Positions 1 through 5,078 of a stretch of 5,078 bases of DNA are shown here, in pieces. Positions within the stretch are counted from its first letter, which is position 1, and each line of letters starts with the position of its first letter. The stretch spans positions 1-5,078 of the forward strand of contig PMDT01000130.1 of assembly GCA_003154555.1 (NCBI GenBank). The letters run 5' to 3'. The translations under genes and the position numbers were made by a program. A model generated the notes under the pieces. It was not told where the DNA came from. It was given only the letters and a program-made list of their open reading frames with translations, and searched no databases. This DNA is from Spirochaetaceae bacterium (GTDB lineage: Bacteria > Spirochaetota > Spirochaetia > SZUA-6 > Fen-1364).

Positions 1-970
<970 letters not shown>

Positions 971-990
971 CTATGGCTCCATCTTGGTCA

Positions 991-1019
991 ATCTTGGCAA
1001 ACGTTTACAGCCATGTCAA
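991..1019 (-). promoter_or_regulatory. Candidate sigma70 promoter of the lacI-family gene
   Basis: On the minus strand a perfect TTGACA -35 box (1019-1014) is followed after 17 bases by a poor -10 candidate, CAAGAT (996-991). This would place the transcription start some 10-15 bases before the ribosome binding site. The operator-like palindrome occupies the spacer, as expected for an autorepressed gene. The -35 match and position are seen; promoter function is inferred, and the -10 is weak. Confidence 0.5.
996..1009. promoter_or_regulatory. LacI-family operator in the repressor promoter
   Basis: GGCAAACGTTTACA is an imperfect palindrome centred on CG (between 1002 and 1003) with a perfect 8-base core, AAACGTTT. 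LacI-family regulators with an ATVSR recognition helix, like the one encoded next door, commonly bind CG-centred sites of this shape. It lies between the -35 and -10 candidates of the repressor gene, so binding should block its own transcription. A closely related site lies at 3503-3516 before the transporter. Confidence 0.7.
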
Positions 1020-1075
1020 CCAGTCGGGCTCCCGGCTGACGCAAACCACGCATGGCGAGGCCGTCATAAACAGGA

Positions 1076-1104
1076 TTGACAGTTGCGGAAATTGGCTTTT
1101 CCAT
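1076..1104 (+). promoter_or_regulatory. Weak candidate promoter for the MDR dehydrogenase
   Basis: A perfect TTGACA (1076-1081) lies 40 bases before the dehydrogenase start. At 17-base spacing the -10 would be TTCCAT (1099-1104), only three of six matches. The location in the divergent intergenic region makes a rightward promoter necessary somewhere here, but this exact assignment is uncertain. No full LacI-type operator overlaps it; the nearest is at 996-1009, about 70 bases upstream. Confidence 0.35.
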
Positions 1105-1121
1105 ACGATGGGGGGCACACG

Positions 1122-2171
1122 ATGAAGGCAACAACTGCATTTTTGTACGGACCACATGATCTGCGGCTCGCTGAAATCGACCTGCCAGCTCTGAAGGCAC
1201 ACCAGGTGCTCGTGAAAGTAGGAGCGTGCGGGATATGCGGATCAGACGTCGAGTGCCTTGAGGGCAACTCGAAGGAAGGTCGATATGATCTCGGCCCGTA
1301 TACGCCCGGTCATGAATGGGGCGGCCAGGTCGTCGAAATCGGCAGCGAGGTCCGCAGCATGCAGCCGGGATACAAGGTGAGCGGGGATTGCGTCATGCAG
1401 TGCGGCGTGTGCAGGAACTGCCAGGAGGGGCTGATGCCATCGGCCTGTCTGAACATGCGGGAAGCCGGATTTCGTCCGGATTCGCCCGGGGGAATGGCGG
1501 AGTACATGGTCATCGAGGAGCAGTATCTCCACCGGGTCCCCGACGGGTGGAGCTTCGAGGACGCGGGCTGGGTGGAAACCTTTTCGATCGGCTATTTCGG
1601 AATCTGGGGAAACGGCGGATATATCGATGCCGCCGATGTCGCAGTCATTCTCGGCGCCGGTCCGGTCGGACTATCCGCGTGCATGGTCGCACGGACGTCC
1701 GGAGCGAAAACCATCGTGGTGGATCCGATCGCAACGCGGAGGGAACGTGCAAAGAAATACGGGGCCGAGCACGCGATCGACCCGGGGGATCGATTGATAA
1801 AGAAGATCGAAGAGCTCACGGATGGACGGATGGGAACTGTGATTGTCGAATGCTCGGGAAACGACGCAGCCATCGCATCGCTTTTCGATATTGGCGGTCA
1901 CGGTGCAAGAGTCCGTCTTATCGGCCACTCGATCGGGAGAAAGATCCCCGTGGAGATCGGAAAGACGATCTGGAGGACCCTGTCGATCTCCGGCGCCGGA
2001 GGCACGAAAAACTTCGCCCAACGCACCATCCGCTTCATGGATCGCGTCCGCACAACATATGATTTTGCGGCGCTCAACACGCACCATTTCCCGCTCGAAA
2101 GAATCCACGAGGCTTTCGAGCTGGCAACACATGACAAGGAGCACGCCTTCAAAGTGATGTTGACGACCTGA
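1122..2171 (+). CDS. Zinc-dependent MDR alcohol/polyol dehydrogenase
   Basis: This is a cytoplasmic NAD(P)-dependent dehydrogenase of the medium-chain (MDR) superfamily, 349 residues, the usual length for the sorbitol/L-iditol and threonine dehydrogenase group. The N-terminal GroES-like domain has the catalytic zinc motif GICGSD (Cys39) and GHEWGG (His64-Glu65), with Glu152 in a VETFSIG segment as likely further ligand. Structural-zinc cysteines are at 94, 97, 100 and 109, the last spacing being 8 residues where 7 is more common. The Rossmann domain has GAGPVG (178-183), and IVVDP (Asp201) at the end of the second strand suggests NAD over NADP. The start is ATG 1122, preceded by a G-run at 1110-1115 six bases away; an upstream in-frame TTG at 1083 would add 13 residues and is less likely. 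The gene is followed after 113 bases by an IolG-like dehydrogenase on the same strand, probably co-transcribed. The substrate cannot be read from sequence; a polyol or sugar acid is likely from context. Confidence 0.93.
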   Translation: MKATTAFLYGPHDLRLAEIDLPALKAHQVLVKVGACGICGSDVECLEGNSKEGRYDLGPYTPGHEWGGQVVEIGSEVRSMQPGYKVSGDCVMQCGVCRNCQEGLMPSACLNMREAGFRPDSPGGMAEYMVIEEQYLHRVPDGWSFEDAGWVETFSIGYFGIWGNGGYIDAADVAVILGAGPVGLSACMVARTSGAKTIVVDPIATRRERAKKYGAEHAIDPGDRLIKKIEELTDGRMGTVIVECSGNDAAIASLFDIGGHGARVRLIGHSIGRKIPVEIGKTIWRTLSISGAGGTKNFAQRTIRFMDRVRTTYDFAALNTHHFPLERIHEAFELATHDKEHAFKVMLTT

Positions 2172-2177
2172 TTGCGG

Positions 2178-2196
2178 GCCGCGCCTCAATCGCGGC
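2178..2196 (+). other. Small hairpin after the MDR dehydrogenase
   Basis: GCCGCG (2178-2183) and CGCGGC (2191-2196) form a perfect 6-bp stem with a 7-base loop, starting 7 bases after the stop codon. No T-tract follows, so it is not a convincing intrinsic terminator. It may be a 3'-end stabiliser or incidental in GC-rich DNA. Confidence 0.35.
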
Positions 2197-2273
2197 AACA
2201 CCATCATTTGTCGTCCCGCGGGGAGCGAGCGATACGGCGCGAACCGTGAGATCGCCTCCTGCCGGACGACAAC

Positions 2274-2278
2274 AGGAG
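2274..2278 (+). promoter_or_regulatory. Ribosome binding site deciding the IolG-like start
   Basis: AGGAG lies 6 bases before ATG 2285, an optimal distance. It supports that ATG over the in-frame GTG at 2246, which would add 13 residues without family character. Confidence 0.8.
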
Positions 2279-2284
2279 CTGGCC

Positions 2285-3307
2285 ATGGACAAGGTGAGAT
2301 TGGGAGTCATCGGTTTGGGTCGTTTGGGCCGCAAGCACGCGGAGAACATCCGCTATAGAATTCCGAACGCGGAATTGCGGGCCGTGTGCAGCATCGTCCA
2401 GCAGGAACTGGATTCCGTATCAGCGGAGATGGACCCGAAGCGGGTGACGAAGAGCTACCGGGAAGTGCTGGAGAGTGAGGATCTCGATGGAATCGTCATT
2501 GCATCATCTTCCCCGCAACATGCCGCAATGATCTGCGAAGCAGCTCGGATCGGAAGAAAGAACGTCTATACGGAAAAACCGATCGGAATGAGCATGGAGG
2601 AGATCCAGAAAATCAAGGCTGCGGTCGATGCGAATGCCGGGATGAAGCTGCAGGTCGGGTACAATCGTCGGTTTGACAAGTCGCTGCGGTGCGCGAAGAA
2701 GGAGATTGACCGCGGCTTCATCGGGAGACCGATCCAGGTCAGAATGATCAACCGGGACCCGGCATCCATGGCGGAGTTCATCATCAAGTTCAGCCCGACG
2801 AGCGGCGGACTCGTCATGGACATGCTGACCCACGATTTCGACTGTGCGCGCTGGCTGATTGGCTCGGAGGCGAAAAGTGTCTACGGCCTCGGGGGCGTGT
2901 TCGTCTATGAAGGATTGAAAGCGGTGGGCGACATCGACAACTGCTCGGTCCTCACGGAGTTCGAAAACGGCGTCATCGGGCAGATAGAGACGAGCAGGAA
3001 CTGTTCCTACGGATACCATGTCGAGACCGAGGTGTACGGGAGCAAAGGCTGTATCCGCGTGGGCACGACACCCGTCAAGGACCGGGTGACCTACATGAAT
3101 GCGGACGGAGTTGTCGTCAAATGCGCGGATTGGTTCTTTGAATACTGGGAGCCGACCTTCCTTGAAGAGATGCAGGATTTCTGCAATTGCATCATCGAGG
3201 ACAGACAGCCTTCTGTGGGTCTGGAAGACGGATACAGAGCGGTGGAATGGGCGTGCGCAGCGACAGAGGCCGTCAAGAACCGGAGAATTGTCCAGCTCGG
3301 GGCCTGA
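2285..3307 (+). CDS. iolG: Inositol 2-dehydrogenase-like oxidoreductase (Gfo/Idh/MocA family)
   Basis: This is a cytoplasmic NAD(P)-dependent oxidoreductase of 340 residues, matching the length of myo-inositol 2-dehydrogenases (IolG), which oxidise the cyclitol to scyllo-inosose. The N-terminal Rossmann fold opens with VIGLGRLG (Gly10, Gly12, Gly15). The family EKP motif is at 97-99, with Lys98 the expected catalytic lysine. GYNRRFD (125-131) is followed by IGRPIQVRMINRDP. The catalytic signature DMLTHDFDCARWL supplies Asp179 and His183, the proton-relay pair of this family, and the pattern DxxxHDxDxxRWL is typical of IolG. The C-terminal domain continues with FENGVIGQIETSR and VYGSKG, also IolG-like. 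An AGGAG site sets the start at ATG 2285. It lies 113 bases downstream of the MDR dehydrogenase and upstream of a sugar transporter, suggesting both enzymes act on the imported compound. Related family members use other polyols or sugars, so family membership is firm and the exact substrate is not. Confidence 0.88.
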   Translation: MDKVRLGVIGLGRLGRKHAENIRYRIPNAELRAVCSIVQQELDSVSAEMDPKRVTKSYREVLESEDLDGIVIASSSPQHAAMICEAARIGRKNVYTEKPIGMSMEEIQKIKAAVDANAGMKLQVGYNRRFDKSLRCAKKEIDRGFIGRPIQVRMINRDPASMAEFIIKFSPTSGGLVMDMLTHDFDCARWLIGSEAKSVYGLGGVFVYEGLKAVGDIDNCSVLTEFENGVIGQIETSRNCSYGYHVETEVYGSKGCIRVGTTPVKDRVTYMNADGVVVKCADWFFEYWEPTFLEEMQDFCNCIIEDRQPSVGLEDGYRAVEWACAATEAVKNRRIVQLGA

Positions 3308-3320
3308 CAGCCATCGAACA

Positions 3321-3334
3321 GCCGGACAGCCGGC
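3321..3334 (+). other. Short hairpin after the IolG-like gene
   Basis: GCCGG (3321-3325) and CCGGC (3330-3334) form a perfect 5-bp stem with a 4-base loop, 13 bases after the stop codon. Only scattered Ts follow (3343-3348), so termination here would be weak at best. It is the only candidate end for the dehydrogenase transcript close to its stop. Confidence 0.3.
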
Positions 3335-3378
3335 ATGCACGCTTGTTTCGCATGATACGTTTTGCCGTGTCCTTCAGA

Positions 3379-3394
3379 CTTTCTTTATGGAAAG
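3379..3394 (+). repeat. Minor inverted repeat in the transporter upstream region
   Basis: CTTTC (3379-3383) and GAAAG (3390-3394) pair across a 6-base loop. It lies upstream of the proposed transporter promoter. The stem is short and AT-rich; it may be incidental. Confidence 0.25.
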
Positions 3395-3419
3395 AACTGC
3401 GGAGGCATATCCAACTTAC

Positions 3420-3445
3420 GAAAAATCGAAACTTTCGAAAAATCG
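3420..3445. repeat. AT-rich repeat cluster just upstream of the transporter promoter
   Basis: GAAAAATCG occurs twice (3420-3428 and 3437-3445), and between and overlapping them lies the inverted repeat TCGAAA-C-TTTCGA (3426-3438). The cluster ends 3 bases before the consensus -35 box at 3449. The position suits an UP element or a regulator site upstream of the promoter; the sequence pattern is seen, the role is inferred. Confidence 0.45.
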
Positions 3446-3448
3446 TCC

Positions 3449-3478
3449 TTGACAACTGCCGTCCGGAGCAAGTAATAC
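3449..3478 (+). promoter_or_regulatory. Candidate sigma70 promoter of the transporter genes
   Basis: A perfect TTGACA (3449-3454) is followed by TAATAC (3473-3478) at 18-base spacing, or AATACT one base on. Transcription would begin near 3485, leaving a leader of about 65 bases before ATG 3551 and placing the operator at 3503-3516 downstream of the start, a roadblock position. This implies the transporter can be transcribed independently of the upstream dehydrogenase genes. Confidence 0.55.
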
Positions 3479-3502
3479 TGGAGCTGATATCAGTTCTCTG
3501 GT

Positions 3503-3516
3503 TGCAAGCGTTTGCA
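3503..3516. promoter_or_regulatory. LacI-family operator before the binding-protein gene
   Basis: TGCAAGCGTTTGCA is a 14-base palindrome centred on CG with a single mismatched pair. It has the form of a LacI-family operator and closely resembles the site at 996-1009 in the promoter of the divergent repressor. It lies between the proposed promoter and the binding-protein start codon, so binding should repress the transporter. Confidence 0.75.
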
Positions 3517-3526
3517 TAGCAAACGC
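3508..3526. repeat. Inverted repeat extending the operator
   Basis: GCGTTTGC (3508-3515) and GCAAACGC (3519-3526) form a perfect 8-bp inverted repeat around ATA. The left arm is the right part of the 3503-3516 operator, and the right arm repeats the operator half-site GCAAACG. It may offer an extra half-site for the repressor or fold as a small leader hairpin 11 bases before the ribosome binding site. Confidence 0.6.
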
Positions 3527-3537
3527 AATAGACTTTC

Positions 3538-3546
3538 GGAGGAGGT
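3538..3546 (+). promoter_or_regulatory. Very strong ribosome binding site of the binding-protein gene
   Basis: GGAGGAGGT, containing the full anti-16S complement AGGAGGT, lies 4 bases before ATG 3551. It fixes the start, rules out the in-frame upstream GTG at 3512, and predicts high expression, as is usual for transporter binding proteins. Confidence 0.9.
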
Positions 3547-3550
3547 GTGT

Positions 3551-4477
3551 ATGAGAAAGGTTCTTCTCATTGCGCTAATCGCGCTCGTCGCAATGCCGCT
3601 CATTGCGTCCGCGGCACCGAAGAAGCTCAAGATGGGAGTCACCATCGAGGACTTCAATGACGTGTTCATGCGCTACGCGCTTGACCAGCTCACGGACGAA
3701 GCGAAGAAGAGCAACATCGACATCATCGCAGCCGACGGAAAGCGCGATCCGAACGAGCAGATCAAGCAGATCGAAAACTTCATCACCCAGGGCGTCGATG
3801 CGATCATGATCCACGTCATCGACCAGACGATCGCTCCGCGCATCTCGAAGATGTGCCTCGATGCGAAGATCCCGCTTGTCTATTTCAACCGCAAGCCCGA
3901 CGATTCGGCGCTCACGGCCGGCAAGGTCGTCGCGGTGGCCTCCCCCGAGGTCGTCGCGGGCAATCTCGAAGCGCAGTTCGTCGCCGACAAGCTGAAAGGC
4001 AAGGGCAATGTTGCCATCCTGATGGGAACCATGGGATCGGCACCGCAGATCGGACGGACCCAGGGATCCAAGGACATTCTCGCGAAGTATCCCGGCATGA
4101 AGGTCGTCCGCGAGCAGACCGCGAACTTCCAGCGGCCGGATGCGGTGACCGTCGTGGAGAACTGGCTGGCAAGCGGCGACAAGATCGACGCGATCATCTG
4201 CAACAATGACGAGATGGCGATCGGCGCCGTCCTCGTGCTCGAAGAGAAGAAGATGAAGGACAAGGTCCTCGTCACCGGCGTCGATGCCACGTCTGACGCC
4301 TTGAAGTTCATCGCCGACAAGCGCCTTGACATGACCGTGTTCCAGAACGGCGGGGCGCAGGGCCGGGGCGCCGTGCAGACGGCCATCAAGCTTGTGAACA
4401 AGCAGACCGTTCCAACATTCACCGCGATTCCGTTCGAGCCCGTGACCTTTGACAACTACACGAAGTACATGAAGTAG
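3551..4477 (+). CDS. Periplasmic sugar-binding protein of a CUT2-type ABC transporter (RbsB/MglB-like)
   Basis: This 308-residue protein is the solute-binding component that captures a sugar and delivers it to the membrane transporter. It starts with a Sec signal peptide: MRK, a hydrophobic stretch (residues 4-18), and an Ala-Ser-Ala cleavage site before Ala22. No lipobox cysteine is present, so it should be free in the periplasm. The mature protein has the type-I fold of the Peripla_BP_4 family: MGVTIEDFNDVFM, QIENFITQGVDAIMIHVID, IPLVYFNRKP (Asn113), GRTQGSKDILAKYPG (Arg169), IICNNDEMAIGA (Asn218-Asn219-Asp220) and VLVTGVDAT (Asp245). These segments resemble the galactose-binding MglB more than ribose-binding RbsB, but the MglB loop carrying His and Asp sugar contacts is replaced by GSAPQIGR, so galactose should not be assumed. 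The ATPase gene follows after 74 bases. Operator and promoter upstream suggest repression by the locus LacI-type protein. The ligand is unresolved; with an IolG-like neighbour, inositol or a related compound is possible. Confidence 0.93.
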   Translation: MRKVLLIALIALVAMPLIASAAPKKLKMGVTIEDFNDVFMRYALDQLTDEAKKSNIDIIAADGKRDPNEQIKQIENFITQGVDAIMIHVIDQTIAPRISKMCLDAKIPLVYFNRKPDDSALTAGKVVAVASPEVVAGNLEAQFVADKLKGKGNVAILMGTMGSAPQIGRTQGSKDILAKYPGMKVVREQTANFQRPDAVTVVENWLASGDKIDAIICNNDEMAIGAVLVLEEKKMKDKVLVTGVDATSDALKFIADKRLDMTVFQNGGAQGRGAVQTAIKLVNKQTVPTFTAIPFEPVTFDNYTKYMK

Positions 4478-4483
4478 AAATGA

Positions 4484-4519
4484 GCGCCGGGGGTCTGGAC
4501 ATCCAGCCACCCCCGGCGC
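4484..4519 (+). other. Strong intercistronic hairpin between binding protein and ATPase
   Basis: GCGCCGGGGGT (4484-4494) and ACCCCCGGCGC (4509-4519) form a perfect 11-bp, very GC-rich stem starting 6 bases after the binding-protein stop. The loop holds a second small stem, CTGG (4495-4498) with CCAG (4503-4506). No T-tract follows, so it is not a standard terminator. Such hairpins after binding-protein genes are known to protect the upstream message from 3' exonucleases or reduce readthrough, giving more binding protein than ATPase. That role is inferred here. The stem ends before the ATPase ribosome binding site. Confidence 0.85.
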
Positions 4520-4536
4520 ACTCTGTGCCATTGCCC

Positions 4537-4543
4537 GGGAGGA
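4537..4543 (+). promoter_or_regulatory. Ribosome binding site deciding the ATPase start
   Basis: GGGAGGA contains a good GGAGG core (4538-4542). It lies 9 bases before GTG 4552, but only 3 bases before the in-frame GTG 4546, which is too close. This supports GTG 4552. Confidence 0.65.
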
Positions 4544-4551
4544 TCGTGACG

Positions 4552-5078
4552 GTGAGCGAGTACATCCTGCAGATGGAGGGCATCCACAAGAGCTTCCCCG
4601 GTGTCCATGCCCTGAACGGCGTGCAGCTCATGGTCAGGCCCGGCACGGTCCACGGCGTCATGGGTGAGAACGGCGCCGGCAAGTCCACGCTCATGAAAAT
4701 CGCCATCGGCCTGTACAAGCCCGACGCGGGAACGATAACGCTGCGGGGAAAGAAGACGTCCTTTGAGGACGTGCACGATGCCCTCAGCCAGGGCATCTCG
4801 ATGATCCACCAGGAAATGAGCCCCCTGCCCTACATGACCGTGTCGCAGAATATTTTTCTCGGCCGCGAGATCCTCAACAAGATCGGGCTCATAGACCATC
4901 GCGCCATCGACAGCAGGGCCGCCGAGATCCTCGCAGAGCTGAAGATCAACCTGCGCCCCCGCGATATCATGGGCAGGCTCAGCGTTGCCCAGATGCAGCT
5001 CGTGGAGATCGCGGAGGCCGTTTCCCGCAAGGCTGACCTCATCATCATGGACGAGCCCACCTCGGCGCTCACGGAGAA
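4552..5078 (+). CDS. Sugar ABC transporter ATP-binding protein, MglA/RbsA type (cut by window edge)
   Basis: This is the N-terminal 175 residues of the ATPase that powers sugar import at the inner face of the membrane. Starting at GTG 4552 it reads MSEYILQMEGIHKSFPGVHAL, the usual opening of CUT2 ATPases. Walker A is GENGAGKST (38-46). The Q-loop region is SMIHQEMSPLPYMTVSQNIFLGRE (83-106). The signature LSVAQMQLVEIA (143-154) has the family's AQ in place of the canonical SGGQ form. Walker B is LIIMDEPTSAL (163-173). Full-length members are about 500 residues with two nucleotide-binding domains, so roughly two thirds is missing. GTG at 4546 is an alternative start. It follows the binding-protein gene in the same operon across the hairpin at 4484-4519; a permease gene is expected downstream. 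Confidence 0.95.
   Translation, partial: MSEYILQMEGIHKSFPGVHALNGVQLMVRPGTVHGVMGENGAGKSTLMKIAIGLYKPDAGTITLRGKKTSFEDVHDALSQGISMIHQEMSPLPYMTVSQNIFLGREILNKIGLIDHRAIDSRAAEILAELKINLRPRDIMGRLSVAQMQLVEIAEAVSRKADLIIMDEPTSALTE

Noticed and set aside
1316..2062. 248-codon open frame on the plus strand in another frame of the MDR gene
   Set aside because: It is an Arg/Gly-rich out-of-frame shadow of the dehydrogenase with no credible start or motif.
2215..2222. Palindrome CCCGCGGG between the two dehydrogenase genes
   Set aside because: An 8-base GC-only palindrome is expected by chance in DNA of this composition, and no promoter elements accompany it.
2504..3340. 278-codon open frame on the minus strand
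   Set aside because: It is antisense to the IolG-like gene and composed of low-information Arg/Asp/His-rich sequence; the plus-strand product carries all catalytic motifs.
3484..3493. Perfect 10-base palindrome CTGATATCAG near the transporter transcription start
   Set aside because: Short and with no matching copy elsewhere in the window; not of LacI-operator form. It may be chance.
3575..4531. 318-codon open frame on the minus strand
   Set aside because: It is a shadow of the binding-protein gene on the opposite strand, typical of GC-rich coding DNA. It has no domain character, and the plus-strand gene has a strong ribosome binding site and signal peptide.

Overview
The window carries five protein-coding genes that read as one carbohydrate or polyol utilisation locus. 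A LacI-family repressor is encoded on the minus strand at the left and runs off the window edge. Divergently, on the plus strand, come a zinc-dependent MDR dehydrogenase, an inositol 2-dehydrogenase-like (IolG-type) Gfo/Idh/MocA oxidoreductase, a periplasmic sugar-binding protein, and the start of an MglA/RbsA-type sugar ABC ATPase cut by the right edge. The coding density, moderately high GC content, clear Shine-Dalgarno sites and sigma70-like promoters point to a bacterium. The binding protein has a plain Sec signal peptide with no lipobox cysteine, which suggests a Gram-negative (diderm) cell with a periplasm. The lineage cannot be fixed from this sequence; spirochaetes and proteobacteria both carry such loci.

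Layout: 1-970 (minus) is the repressor. The divergent intergenic region 971-1121 holds the repressor promoter with a LacI-type operator (996-1009) in its spacer, and a weaker candidate promoter facing the dehydrogenase. 1122-2171 is the MDR dehydrogenase; 2172-2284 is a short gap with a small hairpin; 2285-3307 is the IolG-like dehydrogenase. 3308-3550 is a 243-base regulatory gap with small hairpins, an AT-rich repeat cluster, a consensus -35 box, and a second LacI-type operator (3503-3516) inside a larger inverted repeat. 3551-4477 is the binding protein. 4478-4551 contains a strong 11-bp hairpin without a T-tract. From 4552 to the edge is the ATPase; a permease gene would be expected beyond it.

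How they work together (inference): the ABC transporter imports a sugar or cyclitol/polyol, and the two NAD(P)-dependent dehydrogenases oxidise it or its derivatives. The LacI-family protein represses its own gene and the transporter until the ligand appears, because near-identical CG-centred operators lie in both promoters. The IolG-like enzyme makes myo-inositol or a related polyol a reasonable candidate substrate, but this is not proven. I see no evidence of a wholly new kind of system. The most informative signals are the shared operators and the hairpin between the binding-protein and ATPase genes.
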